Below, in pieces: positions 1 to 12,400 of a stretch of DNA of 64,000 nucleotides (its first letter is position 1; each line of letters opens with the position of its first letter). A model generated the notes under the pieces. It saw nothing but the letters and a program-made list of their open reading frames with translations, searched no databases and was not told the origin of the DNA. Position numbers and translations under genes: made by a program. The stretch comes from Hermatobates lingyangjiaoensis (lineage: Eukaryota > Arthropoda > Insecta > Hemiptera > Hermatobatidae), in contig JAPFBL010000003.1 in assembly GCA_026182355.1 (NCBI GenBank), positions 930,001 through 994,000 of the forward strand, given 5' to 3'.

Positions 1-537
1 AGTTGGAACCTCTGACTCTTGGGCAAGCAAACTATGGGCAAACTTGACCATGTGTGAAGAACTTGGTTTCATTCACTTCAATTCCTGCGGTAGATAGAGT
101 TTCCCCTAAGGACTTAGTTACAATCATTTCGAAACAGATGCTGACAGGATATTCCAATCGTTTGAATGGAAACGGATAGTGGCTCGGAATCAATGGTATG
201 CGTGGTATACACAAAGACTCCCCAGTGTCTTTGTCATGACCATACCCAGTCATGATGTTCACCTCTATAGCGTATATGTGTCCGTATATGTCCCGTTGCA
301 CATTTTTGGGCACTCAAGTTTTGTAACATGAATTTTGTAAAGTCCAGGACTTTGTAAAGTCCAGGAGCAGTCACGGAGTCAAGAAATTCGATTAGACAAT
401 GAACTGCTTGCTCAAACGTTTGTTTTCCAGTTGTACTCCAGCAAAGGCAGAGGCAAGTCTTCGTGCTTAAGTCAGGAAACCCTAAGCTTTCATCGCCTGG
501 GAGCAAATCATTCAGACAGTAACAAGCGCTTACTTTT
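1..537 (-). pseudogene. Helitron PIF1-like helicase, C-terminal remnant (runs off left edge)
   Basis: Minus-strand translation resembles the C-terminal helicase (PIF1 family) part of animal Helitron rolling-circle transposons. In order I see LPGDE near 495-506, IEFLDSVTAPGL near 360-400, a degenerate QNLSAQKCATGH around 315-345, then after a frameshift (about 300-320) IPRIPLIPSHYPFPFKRLEYPV (about 145-210), a decayed copy of the family's AMTINKSQGQT motif (MIVTKSLGETLSTAGI, about 85-140), FTHGQV near 45, and FACPRV in a shifted frame close to the left edge, matching the usual HGQ-YVACSRV block. The usual Lys-Ser-Gln-Gly has become Lys-Ser-Leu-Gly. At least two frameshifts and an in-frame stop make it non-functional. 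The Rep/HUH domain would lie upstream at higher coordinates and is not present, so this is an isolated fragment. Identification rests on remembered family motifs. Confidence 0.85.
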
Positions 538-1435
538 AAAGGTAATTGTATAATACATAGTTAAATATAAATATAATAAAAAAAAATCAAAGTCCGAACT
601 TATCAACTTAAAAACAGAAGTAACTGTGTTCATTCTTATCTATATACTTATAAAACTCTGATGTTCTTGTTTGAATATTTCCACAAAGGTGAAAATTGGA
701 AAATACCTATTAATTCCAGTTCATGATGAATTATTCAAATAAATATTTAAGAAAGCAGTGAGTATATACAGAGAATATAATACTTTACATATAATTAAGT
801 TAAAAAGAAAGGAGAATAAAAAATACATTTTCTCAGCATTAAGTAATTCAGTTCTCTTTCCCAGAATTGGGTTATACTTAAGTTTTTCGATCGCAGTTTA
901 AGTATTCCGTCTCAAATTGGGTAACTCTACTCTATTAAACAAGCAATACACTATGCAATCAGGCAACAGACAAATAAAACAAATTTTGACGATATCCAAA
1001 GATTCATTCACATTGATAATAAAATAACAACTCATTCATCGTGGCTGCTGTGTAAAACTGTAAGCTACATTACTAAATCAAAGATTAATTAAATGAATGT
1101 TAAATATAATTATTAGAAATATTTTTTCAATATTTAATTTTAATAATCATTAAATTTATTTTTCTATAATTAAAGTATAGCCATCACGAAACATGTTTCT
1201 TCAAATTTTGACAGATTCATTTATATATTTTGAAGTCTTCAAAGACCTTTTTTGGCATTTTTTCAATGATGTCTGTGTGTTGTGATTGGATGCATGTGTA
1301 TCCAGAAGTTTGTAGGAATGCCTCACCGTTAAAATTTCCATATATTAGTTTTACCATATGTAAAATCCATATGTTTCTAAAAAAAAAATGGGTTTATGGT
1401 GTTTCAAACAATGAAGCTCTTTGTTTAACCTGGGG
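538..1435. other. AT-rich noncoding stretch, nothing recognised
   Basis: No coding similarity, tRNA or clear repeat seen. It is simple AT-rich sequence with A runs (for example 579-587 and 1380-1388). The 71-codon frame at 1230-1445 resembles nothing I know and runs into the SINE head. Confidence 0.5.
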
Positions 1436-1742
1436 GCCAGGTTAGCTCAGTGGTTAACGTACTAGCCTCTGATCTGGTAAGTCCCAGGTTCAATACCCAC
1501 CTGACCCACGACTTATTCACGAGCGGAGGTGAATAAATCTGAGTACGTCGTCCCTCAGAGAGAACGTCAAGCTGTCGATCCCGAGCCTGTACGATGTCAG
1601 GTACTTGTTAAAGATCCCAACCCTAAATACACTTGAGTTAGGCCAAATTTAGGACTTCCATTGTAGAATTATTGGTGTAAAAAAAAGACCGTAAATGGCT
1701 GACGTTTTTAAGTCGCTAGCGGATCAGTTTTTTTAAAAAAAG
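1436..1742 (+). mobile_element. tRNA-derived SINE, copy 1
   Basis: The head is tRNA-like. An A box reads TAGCTCAGTGG at 1443-1453 and a B box GGTTCAATACC at 1487-1497, correctly spaced for an internal RNA polymerase III promoter. The presumed acceptor strands CCAGGT (about 1437-1442) and ACCTG (about 1500) pair. A non-tRNA body of about 200 bp follows and ends near a T-rich/A-rich tract. The same body occurs inverted at 54709-55033, including the blocks around TCGTCCCTC, CCCGAGCCTGTACGATGTCAGG and TTGTTAAAGATCCC, which establishes it as a family. It would depend on a LINE for mobility. The anticodon arm is degenerate, so this is not a working tRNA. Confidence 0.85.
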
Positions 1743-4079
1743 AAGATAATATACCAATATGAAGTGTAAACCAATAGAGTCAGTTCTAAAAACCTTAGTT
1801 AACGAAATAAAAAACCGTTTCAGTCTTAAAAGAATCATTATGTGCTGCTCCTTGCATATTGAAGGAGGTTTTAATAAATTATGCCCACTAAAGGCTATGC
1901 TGAGAGATCACCCGTAATAGGTAATCAGTTGTTGATGACCTGCTGGACCCTCTAAGTAATCAAGGTTTTTACTGCCTTATGAGTCTTACTGCCCAAATGG
2001 CTAGAGACGGGTGAAGCAGAAAGGATAGGATATAAATCTAGCGAAAATCTAGGATATAAAAAAGCGAAATATATTATATAAAGACTGCTTATAAATCTAA
2101 GCAGTTTTCATTCATTTCGAAACTGGAAAGAAAATAGGTCAGAATGCTCTCTTTGTTGTAAAACTGAACTAAAACTCTCAGATACATTGGAATCACTTTA
2201 GATGAAAACCTACACAGAAAAAGCCATGTAAGAGATGCATTGGCTACTGCTGTCAGTTTAATAATATGTTAAGTACATACTAGATTTTTCTAAATCAATG
2301 ATTTCAAGTGATGTATAACTGGAAAATTCGATATCCACCATAAAATAAATGAAATCATATACTTGATTATCTGTTGATTATATACCACTAGAGAGTTTGA
2401 TATTACGTCTTCACGCTAAATACAACCAAAAAAAACCCAAACTCAATCGATTGTCAACAAGTTTCACCTTATTTATATGTAATATAAATTGTAAAGATAT
2501 AATTTTAAGAGATATAACTGTAAATTGCAAGATTATTATTATTTTAAATTTGTGGGTAAGCCACTCCACATTTTAGTCTTTAATAAAAAAAAAATTATAT
2601 ATCAAATATTATTTAAACTAATTAATTATTAATTATATATGTATATAATATGTATATAATATGTACATATATTAATTATTAATTAATTACATTTTCTTGT
2701 TTACCTATAACTGTCTCAAAGAACATATTGCAAAAAATTAATGGGATGAACAACAGTTGGTAGGTTTTTAGTAATATTAATTTAATAATAAATATAGTCA
2801 TCTATATTTGAATTATTCAAAGTAAAAAGTACTTGATAAGTTATGAATAAAATTGTCATTGTTAAATTAATATTGTTGAATTAATGTGAAAGAAATCAAT
2901 AATATGATTGAATGTTTGTATGTTTTGAAAAATGGGATAATGTAAAAATGTTTACGTTGAATTTACTGAAGGATCCAATTAGTTGAAATGGGGTTGTAAT
3001 TAAAACAGTTTGGCAGTTGGAGGGCGGTGAGAAGCAAGGCATTCTTGGGAGATGACGGGAGGCACATATGCCCCGCATGACAGTTAACGCATCGCTTCGT
3101 CACATCTCCAGGCCAGTCTGAGTTTCATTTGTCCGCATATCGTAGGGTATCACACTATAACTATTGTATGCTTTGCCTTCAATATATTTAGATTCAGATT
3201 TTTCATTTATAGATTAGATTTATATTTCATTTGAATTATATGTTTTAGTCCATGACTTTTATCAGTTACCCTGGTAAATTAATGTATACCTTTACTGTGA
3301 GGAGGACCCAGATTCTTCGCCCGAGTGTTTGAGGAACAGGTCTTAGTCATGTCACTAGATATGACTTATCATGTCTTATGCAGGCTCTGAGAACCAAACA
3401 TACAATGTCAGATATTCGTTAATGACCCTTAGTGTATATAAACTTGAGACTGGTAATACAGTAAGCCTAGTAATAATGGACAATGAACAAATTAAAACTC
3501 AACTGAAAAAGATTAATTTAGTTTACTAATACAAATGTAAAATAGGAAACTGCAAGTCCCTCAACTCTAACTAATTAGAGTCCTATACCACTACCTCATC
3601 AGGAAGACAAATACTCATCTACCTCAAAATAACAAACATTAAAAGTGCATTCATGGAATAAAACAGTTGAGAAATGTTGACGCAAAATGACAAGAATTAC
3701 TAATATCTGAAGCTCACTGCATAATAGTTAGAAATCTATCCTTAACCACAGAGTAATATTTGGAAGAACTTTAAGCTGTGTGCAGCAGCCATATGCCATA
3801 CCAAATGGCCTGATGTAGTAATACTCACATCACAGACCTGTCCATATGTAGGGACAAACGAGAACAACTAGAGGACACCTTGACCTCTAAAGTGAATCCA
3901 ACCGTGAAAGCAAAGCGCAGTTTTTTAAATATTCAAATGTATCCACGATAATTTTGAGGAGTTTATAATGTTAGCTGTTAATAATTGTGTAAGTAACAAT
4001 TTCAGAATCACAGAATATGGAAATGTGAAAAGGAAATGGGACTCTGTTTTGGATGTATTGGTGGGCATGTTGGATTTAT
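1743..4079. other. AT-rich intergenic or intronic stretch
   Basis: No gene recognised. 2600-2690 is a nearly pure A/T block with short repeats of ATGTATATAAT type. 3000-3130 is noticeably more GC-rich than its surroundings but has no ORF with recognisable similarity. Confidence 0.5.
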
Positions 4080-4163
4080 ATTTTTATAAATATACAATGG
4101 CGTATATATCATTTGCAGAATAGTTATATGTCATTCTTGAAAGATAGAAAGGAATACTGATAA

Positions 4164-4350
4164 AATTTGAAATAAACACGCTATTTTGGAGCTTTTTGAC
4201 CCAACTCAGTAGGGTTCTTGACTCTGACGAAGACCGCTTGTTACGGTTGAAAGATCTTTGTCTTTTTTCCCTTTTCATTTTGTGGTTTGATCATTGATTG
4301 TTATTTCACGTGTTTATATGAAATCTAGTTATATATATATATTATATATA
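4164..4350 (+). mobile_element. PLE terminus, family 1
   Basis: This segment carries the family-1 terminal sequence also seen at 10535-10706, 31195-31300, 34093-34260 and (decayed) 23060-23220 and 47950-48062. It contains the hammerhead-like core, then CCCTTTTCATTTTGTGGTTTG, a CACGTGTTTAT block and a (TA)n tract. Assignment to Penelope-like elements is inferred from the shared architecture with the other termini clustered around the PLE ORF at 34.7-35.3 kb. Confidence 0.6.
4220..4262 (+). ncRNA. Hammerhead-like ribozyme motif, PLE family 1
   Basis: GACT then CTGACGA (4224-4230), one extra A, stem II GACCG / CGGTT closing a 7-nt loop, GAAA (4249-4252) and GATCTT. The downstream stem I strand is TGTC instead of the AGTC of sister copies, so one stem I pair is lost. 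CUGANGA and GAAA are the established hammerhead core strands; activity is not shown. Confidence 0.45.
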
Positions 4351-4560
4351 TAATAAAAGTTTATCAGGTTCGGTGAGTTCTTCAGGTTCAAATTAAACTC
4401 TCATTGCCAACGTTTCAGTTTTAATTTAAAAAATTTTCATGGGAAGAAGTATAACATTTAGAAACAGAAAAAGTTAATTATTAACATAGAGATTTTTTTT
4501 AAAAAAGAAAAGAAACAGTTTGCGAATTTCAACAACTATCTAGCTTGACCAAACACGTGA
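4338..4560. mobile_element. PLE-like terminus, family 6
   Basis: Closely similar to 52485-52685: both contain GTTCTTCAGGTTCAAATT, CCAACGTTTC, a GGAAGAAGTATAA-type block and GAAACAGAAAAA in the same order. Read on the minus strand, GAAACGTTGG preceded by a short A/T stem is the same GAAA plus palindromic stem III pattern as in the other PLE termini, but CTGANGA is eroded to an ATGA remnant. Element type is inferred. Confidence 0.45.
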
Positions 4561-5929
4561 CACTGTCAAATAAATGACTTTATTTGTTTTATATTGCCAC
4601 TTCTATGGTGTAAGTTATAACAATATTTGAATAATGTTTCGAACAATCGGACATATTTTATGGTTACAATTTTCAATTTTAAACTGAGAGTCTGATCGGA
4701 TTCGTGGGGACAGAAGTCATGCTGTCTTATTGTGCTTCCCTTCACCATTTCTAAGACACCTTTATTTTTTAAGTTTTTCGATGAGCACTGCGCTTGTTCT
4801 TTAAGTATGAATCTACTTCTGTTTGCATAAGAAATGATTTGGCAAAAATATTTATCCTCTTATAGGCAATTGCATCAGATTTACGTAGAATGTGTTCATT
4901 GGTCCTCTACTTTTGCGGACATTCTCCGTCTGATGTCAGTTTCAGCACAAATAAGTGGAAAAAAAAGAAGTCAACATCCAGTTAGATAGATATTTCTCAC
5001 ATATTTTTAAACCCTTTCTTTGAAGATTTATTATTTTCATTAAAAAATTTAGTTTAGTTGGGTTTTTTTAACCTGAATTAGGCCGGGTTGTTTTAGCAAC
5101 CTTTTGTTTTAGCTTTCTTGTTAATCCATTCATTAGTTCAATCGGGGAAGGTGTTGAACTAAAAGCATCCTGGTTAGGAAAGGTCTGTTTGACTCCAAAC
5201 TTTGCTAGTCATCCGTGGCCTCATTCTTCAGTACTCCCGTGTGTCTAGGTTATTTACATGAGCGTATTAACATGACTTTTCCAGTTTAATCTTTCATATA
5301 AAAATACACCAAGGTATTTCCATACTTTTGAGATTCCTAAATTAGTTTTTCTTTGAAGGGAGAGGTCTTTGACACCTTCCTTTTTCCTTGTGTGGTATTA
5401 CAAAGGACTAATGTTTTGCCTATATGTGTTCTCTTGTAAGACTGCCACTGCAACCGACTTTAACTTAATAGTAAGGTCTTCTGCATATTCTTTCACATTG
5501 TAACCTTGATTATTTATAATAACCAGCAGGTTATTTACAGCTAATCTTCACAATAAGGGTGATAGTACTGTTACTGGGGACAGGCCAACTTTAGTGGTCA
5601 ATATTCAGTTGTTGTGTTCTTACAGTTGCACTAATTGTTTTTTATGTCAGTGTTGTGTTAATATATTCTATATTCGTTATAATAATACATGTATATAATA
5701 ATCCTTATTCTGTTGATTGAAAGGACGTATTATCAAAACCTTCTTCTAAATCTAAGAGAAATATCTGTATAACCCCGAAATTCCCTTATAATTTAAAGTT
5801 TTTCTATAACATTTCTGTTTCAAATACATTTTAGAGCTGATTCAGTTGATTTTCTCTTCTTAAATTATGTTGTGTTTTATTGAGATGCGTCTGTACCGAA
5901 AAAATCTCATGTTACTACAGGTAGAATTC
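4561..5929. other. Unannotated AT-rich stretch
   Basis: No coding or RNA gene recognised on either strand. Scattered T runs only. Confidence 0.45.
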
Positions 5930-6740
5930 AATCCCCCCCGATGTGCCCTCACCTTGTCGTGGTGGGGGGGCTTAACATGCCTGGATGGTTGTTCCCTCAT
6001 GGCATGAACTAAGAAAGGCACAAACACGCGGATGGTTAATCTGGGTCGGTATCCACGGGTGGAAAGTCCTCTTATCGCGCGCTAGCTTTGGGGGCTATCT
6101 GTCCATATCAGTCTTATGTTGCTATCACCTATCTTTTTCAAGACTTTCCCTTGCGGAGAGCAGTGGGGCAGGTCGTTTCCTTGGGTCGGTGTCTGCGAGT
6201 GGAAGGTCTCCTCGATCTGTCTGAAGTCCTCTATCCCTTCGGCCTTGTGTGGCTAGTGGCTACATTTTTCAAGACTTCTTTCTCACTGTATTGCCACAAC
6301 TGCGGTTCTGCGGGTTTAGCTGCTTTCATGGGATGCTGTACCCTTGGACAGGTGCTCAAGGGTGGAAAGTCCGCTTTGTCGTGTGTTTGTTTGAGTTCTA
6401 CTGATCTCTAACTCCTTTATTTCTTCCAGCTAGCGTCTGTCTTTCTTAAAACTTTTTCTCACCCCTCAGTGTGATATGGCAACTTTGTACCCATCAGGCT
6501 TAATGTTTATGCGAACTTTTTTTGTTTGGAAGCGGTCACGGTGGACTTTAGTTTTTTTGAGCCGTTCTGGGCATGGTAGGTGTTTGTTTCTCTTTACTTC
6601 AACTGATACCTTTTTTTCTCTATTCTTACTCTCTTTCTTGCTTACCAGTTCTATCCTATGCTTCACAACTTCCTATTATCTGTTACTCTTCTTTTTTGTT
6701 TTTCCTTTTTCACCTGTAATTCTTGATGTTCTCTTTCATT
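5930..6740 (+). repeat. GC-rich, internally repetitive segment, possibly a LINE 5' leader
   Basis: Base composition changes sharply at 5930 with CCTCACCTTGTCGTGGTGGG. Inside are diverged repeats of a 130-200 bp unit. The block 'GGTCGGT..CC..GGGTGGAAAGTCCTC' recurs near 6045, 6185 (GGTCGGTGTCTGCGAGTGGAA) and 6350 (CTCAAGGGTGGAAAGTCCGC), and 'TTTTTCAAGACTT' recurs near 6136 and 6265. I associate the opening CCTTGTCGTGGTGGGGGGG string with leaders of invertebrate retrotransposons, from memory only. The ORFs across it look like by-products of the composition. Confidence 0.45.
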
Positions 6741-7509
6741 AAGTACTCATCAGTCTTATAAAGATTAAAAGGCTTGTGTTCATACCTCTTATTGATGCAC
6801 TAGTAAGCCTCTGTGAGGTCCACCTTGGGCACTTGATGAGGACTTCCCCGTTTTTCTCTTTTGTGAGTGCGGTTGGTTTCTCGTGAAATGGGGAATGGCC
6901 CACATTAAAAAACATCAAGGGTTTTTTTTTCTTTATCATCTTAGGGTCGAAAGGCCAAGGAACATGAGTAAATCAAAACAAGTAGAGCTTAATTGTAGTC
7001 ATTTCTATTATAATATTAATCTTCCAATATTGAAAGATCACAAAATAAAACAATATCTGAGAAGAAATTTTAAGTTTTTTGAAACAGAAAAAGAATTAAA
7101 ATCCTAAGCTGTTTTGTCATAGAAAATGAAAAACTACCTTCCACATAATTCAAATCCAAAGTATGTTTAATTACATACTTTTACTATGTAAGTAAAAGTA
7201 AAAGTAGGTTCTACTACTACTATATTGTATAATTACTATGAATTATGTATCGTACATAGAGTTGTTAATGACTGCGACATGTAAATTAATTAAAACACTT
7301 TTGTTAGTCGACCATCATTCACACGCTAGAAAATTTAAAATATACACATGATTTGCGATATCTTTTATATTTAAAATGTATTCTTGATATATAATTTATT
7401 AACTCTTTAAAACATTTTTAAAAGTGTTGCTTCACATGATGACTGTTTTCCAAAAAGGACATTGTAAATCGACAATATGTGTCCATTATTCTACAGTTTG
7501 TCATATTTG
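6741..7509. other. Transition back to AT-rich sequence
   Basis: 6741-6965 keeps the leader-like composition of the preceding segment (GTGAGGTCCACCTTGGGCAC and a T8 run) and may be its continuation. A 74-codon frame at 6883-7107 begins here but matches nothing I know. From about 6970 the sequence is featureless. Confidence 0.35.
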
Positions 7510-7690
7510 GGTAAGATATTAAATTGATCTGTTGCACACTGTAGTCGGTGACATACTCACAATCTTTCAGATACACCCACTCACATGCAGGCATCGGAAG
7601 AGAGTAAAAAATAGACTAAATCACGTGTAGGTATGTCAAAATCTAGAGATAGAATATTTTCGCAGTTACAATACTTTACTAATAATAAAG
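7510..7690 (+). repeat. Dispersed repeat family A, 3' fragment
   Basis: Contains the family-A order: CCCACTCACATGCAGGCATCGG, then GTCAAAATCTAGAGATAGAATATTTTCGC, then a small TTTACTAATAATAAAGTA inverted motif. It is recognisable against the longer copies at 16495-16975 and 31312-31880. Confidence 0.55.
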
Positions 7691-10534
7691 TAGTATTATT
7701 AATAAATGAACACATGAGATAATTATTATATGTTTTTAATAAATAAATGCATTAAAATATTATTCATATAATAGGTTGCGAGATATTAACAAGATTAACT
7801 GAAGATATACGTAACATATGGTCATAGTGTATGTTATCTATGACTTATGAAGTCTTGGATAATCATTTGGATGAATGGATTAAATTTAAATATATCTTCA
7901 TACTAGCAGGTATTCATTCTGGCAGCCTTGCTTACGTTTACTCAGACATTGTGGTCAGGGTTGCGTTCTAAATATTTTGAAGATTGTGTGTAGCTATCAA
8001 AATTAACTCGATACAGTCTACATTTCAGTAATATTAGTAATATCAACATGATATTATTTTATTGCTTAATAAGTTCATCTTCAACTTTGTACACAAGAAT
8101 ATTGATTACAGTGTATGTTTCGTTGACTATTGAACGAATAGAAGATGTGATTAGTGGAATACGGTGAAATTTATTCCGGAGGAATTTAGTGGTTTTTTTT
8201 TACTACTATCCGGCAAAATTTTAAACGTTATAGTAAAAATAGTGTCTAGATAGTCTATAAATAGGTTCGCAAACATAATCGGTGTTATTTCTAAGTTCGG
8301 TTAACAACAGTATTTTTTTTTTTAAATTTAAGTTACTTGTATACTTTAAGAGTTACATTCCTAATATAGAAACGATTTGAAACAACACAATTACAAATAA
8401 TTTTTTAATTGAATAAGTTATTCAAAAAGTATATAGAAACTAAACATGAGATATTTTCTTTGACTATTTACTTCATAAACTATCGTAAAAGAAAATAACC
8501 GCAAGAAATGAGTATCATCATGGAAAAGCAAGAGAATTATTGCAGTACAGATATGTTATTCACAATGAATATTTTAAAAAATTCATAGACCTTATAGACT
8601 TTTAAAAACTTTGATAGTGTGTATCTCAATGTTTAATTTAAAATAAGGAAAGGTTTAATTTAATCTTAAGTAATATATTTTATTGTTAAATAGATTCGAT
8701 TGCATGTAATATATATGTGAAGCATACTAAATAAATGGATTTAAAAAAAAAAGATAAGTTATTCCTTGTGGACGGGAGTTATTTAATAACATGATTAAAC
8801 TGATCGACTTATAGATGATCTAATACCAGTAGATATTAAAAATTTAAACACCACTGTTGAATTTGTTTTTGAATTTGACTTAGACAAGAGGGGTAATTTT
8901 AATTAGAAAGATTGGAAAATAATTATTGTAGAGATTATTTGAAAAGTTTGCTTGAAAGAGGTGTGCACGTGTTGTTATTACAGATTCCAAACAGTAATGT
9001 GGTTCGCTCATAAATGAAATGGGTTCCGTGTAACAAACTCATTTCGTTTCCACCAGACCACTGGAAGCGATAAGTTTATAGTTTAAGAGGTTACAAGGGG
9101 GTTAGATAACACAAGCAGATTTGTGTTGTTAAATTACAACAAATCATTACAGCTTACATATCTTCTTTGTTCGATGAATTTCAAAATGCATCTTCAAGAG
9201 CCTACTGGTTTGAAGAGTTAGCTCCAGAAGACAGTTGCGTTCAGATGACGATCAAGCAAGCACTATATTTAAGATACAATAGTTTGTTCTGAGTCTTAGG
9301 AGCGTTATATAATCTACAAAACACGACCATGTGCATTTTTGAAAGCTGTAAAACGAAAATTGATGAACACATATAAAATTCAATCTGTTATTTGATGAAT
9401 GAATCTGATAACTGATGAATCTACATTCTTCAGTTATGAGCATAAAGAAAAAATGAAAACTGAATTCATTGACATTTAACTTTTCTATTCACCTCTTTCT
9501 TCATATATGATAATATATATTAATTATCATAAATTGTCTTTTCTTTAATATTTAATTGTACGTCATTACCATAAATCATCAAAGTTTATTACAAATTATA
9601 TAATTAAAATGTCAGATTATTTGAAAGTATTTATAATAATGCATAAAAAATTCATATAGGATAGTAAAACTAATTTACTGTACTTAAAATCATTTATATT
9701 TAACTCCAATTAAATTGTAACTTATTCTTATTTTCATATGCAGAGAGGACACTTTGGTGTCTAGGTCGGAAAGGTCACCTATTTATGGGTTCCTTTTCCT
9801 TAACACATTAGCTGGCGTAGTACAGATTTTATACTTCTGCCATGAGAAGGTGTGAATTACCAAAGCCTTTGATATTTCTATAAATATCTGGAGTAGTCCA
9901 CACTCAACTTTACTATAAGAAGACGTTTTATCAAATCTATTCGCAATCATTGTTTAAATGTCACTGTCTTAATTTTATCAATTATATTAGAAATATGATT
10001 GGTACTAATACAACAATTTTATAAGGTCTTAATATTTATATTAAGACGAATATAAATATATAATACGAATCGTAAAGTTTCTTGAATCAACAGAAGAGCA
10101 GGTTAAATTTAGTATATGTTGTGACATAAAATACGATTATCTTCCTGTTCTATGCTTCATATAGCTCAAAACCAATCTGATTCTTTATAAAACTAACAAC
10201 TATATGTTTATCAAATGGCATTAAACTTTTTCAAATAAAATATATTGCCAAAAACTATAAAGATCATCTGAACCATGAGGGCTATTTTTGTGTGTATTAT
10301 TAATTTGATCCATCAAACAGGGTAGCGTGTAGAGTCTAAAATTTTATGATAAATTCATCATCCACACAGACAACAGATACGTCATCATCATCAAAAAAAC
10401 TTTCGGAATGGGCTTAACGGTCATCAAAAAGAGTAAATCTATCAAATATAGATAAAATAAAATATATAATATATAAAATATTTAATAAAATTGGTCCATG
10501 ATTATATAAACAAAATATATATATATATATATAT
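7691..10534. other. AT-rich stretch with fragments of dispersed repeats
   Basis: No gene recognised. At about 9888-9915 lies GTAGTCCACACTCAACTTTA, a motif also present at 30465 and, inverted, at 26905 and 43295 (family B). At 10300-10440 TTTGATCCATCAAACAGGGTAGCG followed by a CATCATCATC tract resembles the middle of family A. Confidence 0.4.
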
Positions 10535-10567
10535 ATGATCAAACCACAATATGAAATGGGAAAACAA

Positions 10568-10610
10568 GACTAAGATCTTTCAACCGTAACAAGCGGTCTT
10601 CGTCAGAGTC
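10568..10610 (-). ncRNA. Hammerhead-like motif, family 1, left arm
   Basis: Minus strand: GACT, CTGACGA, extra A, stem II GACCG/CGGTT, GAAA, GATCTT, AGTC. Stem I GACT/AGTC is fully complementary (4 of 4). This is the best-preserved family-1 version together with 31216-31258. Confidence 0.55.
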
Positions 10611-10630
10611 AAAAACCCAACTCAGTTTTT

Positions 10631-10673
10631 GACTCTGACGAAGGCCGCTTGTTACGGTTGAAAGATCTTAGTC
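10631..10673 (+). ncRNA. Hammerhead-like motif, family 1, right arm
   Basis: Same architecture as the left arm. Stem II reads GGCCG instead of GACCG, which leaves G-U wobbles against CGGTT, so pairing is weakened but kept. Stem I GACT/AGTC is intact. Confidence 0.5.
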
Positions 10674-10706
10674 TTGTTTTCCCATTTCTTATTGTGGTTT
10701 GATCAT

Positions 10707-11874
10707 TGATTGTTATTTCACGTGTTTATGTGAAATCTTTATATATATATATATATAAATATATATATATAATCATATGTGTATTACACCTATGTATGAC
10801 GCTTTTAATGATGATTTTAAAATTGACAAAATTTCGGAAGAAACATTGTTTATACTTCAGATGACAAACATTTTTTGTTATATGGATAAAGTATGTAAAC
10901 ATATGGATGCTTTAAATCATGATTATCGGCTTATTGAAGCCGGTGATGGCCTGATCAATTCAGTGAATTACTAGATTGTTTCGTAATTATTAAATTTCAA
11001 GTTTAGTTTTAGTAGTTTTACAAGTGAAGTGATATTTATCAAGTTTTTAATTTAAAACTCAAAGGTAATTTGAGTAGGTGATTTGAAGATAAAACTGAAA
11101 GTAATGTCACCACTGGTAACATATTCTTTTGGTTTTAAACGATATGATGTACAGCTTTTACACTGTTAGATACTCGTTGAAGATTCCCTAATGAAGCAAA
11201 CGAAGAGGAACTTGCACCTTGAATTGTTGAGGAATCAACAAATATGCCCCACTCAAAACTGTAAGGTCATAAAAAAACAAACTCTTATTTAATATTTAAG
11301 CATTAGGCTGGAGTTACACTCTGCACTGAACAGCAGTAGACACCATTCTCTGCAGGCAAACCTACGTGAGAGCGGCCGTTATTTATCAGGGTTGTATGAA
11401 ACAGAGAGAGAATCACCATTGTGGCAAACAGCCAACACTCCTCATTGATTAATCAACTAATTTGAATTCAAATTCAAATTCTTTTAGAGCACTGCAAGAT
11501 TATTTAAAAATATTTTTAAGTATAATAAATCTATTTCGCTTGACTCTCAGAGAGCATTTGTTTAAGGAAGAGTAAACAAGTCCAACTAGTAAAACAAATA
11601 AGAATATATTTACGATGAATTTCAAAGTTTTCCCGTTATATTTATTGTTTTGTTCCAACGTTTAATAATATTCTATTACATACTAATTTTATAAAAATCC
11701 AAAGTCTAATATTTCCAGTGTTAGTAGTTTAGCATTAAAGAAATGGTATTCTACATTCACAAAATGCACAATATTGTTCTTTTTCGTTAACATAGTTTAA
11801 AGTATTTAAAGCTATTCGAGTGAAATGTTGTGAACGTAAAATCTTAAGCATACATGTGCATTTTGTATATCTTC
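10707..11874. other. (TA)n tract then unannotated sequence
   Basis: 10739-10772 is a (TA)n/(TATAAA) microsatellite after the PLE terminus. The 65-codon frame at 10777-10974 has no similarity I recognise. Around 11460-11480 is a small TTTGAATTCAAATTC palindrome. Otherwise nothing is seen. Confidence 0.4.
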
Positions 11875-12400
11875 ATTGGACATGGTTCATAATTTCATCC
11901 GTTAAATGACGTTACAAGTATCATGCCAAAAGCTTTTGAATTCAATTAGAAGTCACTATTTTTATACTTATGAGGAAAAATTTTTTTTTGAAATTTGTTT
12001 GTATTAATGGTGATATTAGATTCATAATAACCTTATAATTTCAACTTTCTAGAGTTCATAGTTTAAAAGAAAAAGAATGGTTTTTAAAAACATATAATTG
12101 ACAATAAAGTTGATTCCATAAGCAACAATATTGACGAAAAATATGTAACACATCCTCACTACAAAAACAAAAACAAATTATTAAATAATTAAATAATTAA
12201 ATGCCAGGGGTACTGCCCGTGAGGAAAAAACACCACACACACACACGCACTCGGGAAAATACACAAACAAACAATCAGACATAGTAACAAAAATTACAAA
12301 AATGGATTCTACGTAAAAATCCGTCAAAATATCGACAGCTATTTTTTTCATGATTACTATATTTTATTATCCTATAGTAAATATTTCAGAAAAGTGACTG
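11875..12400 (+). repeat. Dispersed repeat family A, diverged copy
   Basis: Shares with 16495-16975 and 31312-31880: TTCATCCGTTAAA near 11896, a CTAGAGTTCATAGTTTAAAAG-type block near 12050, a CACACACACAC run near 12234, CCGTCAAAATATCGA near 12320, and TTTTTTTCATGATTACTAT near 12345. Spacing is comparable to the other copies. It carries no ORF. Confidence 0.5.

Larger units (their letters stand above)
10535..10706. mobile_element. PLE family 1 inverted pair (81-bp arms, 10-nt spacer)
   Basis: Arms 10535-10615 and 10626-10706 are reverse complements with only a few mismatches (for example ATATTG against TTATTG, and GGTCT against GGCCT). The spacer is CCCAACTCAG. Each arm contains one hammerhead-like motif pointing outward. 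(TA)n tracts flank both sides (about 10516-10536 and 10739-10772). Head-to-head terminal repeats adjoining microsatellites are common for PLEs; the element body is absent. Confidence 0.7.

Noticed and set aside
1436..1510. Functional tRNA gene
   Set aside because: A and B boxes are present but the anticodon arm does not fold and the sequence continues into a repeated SINE body.
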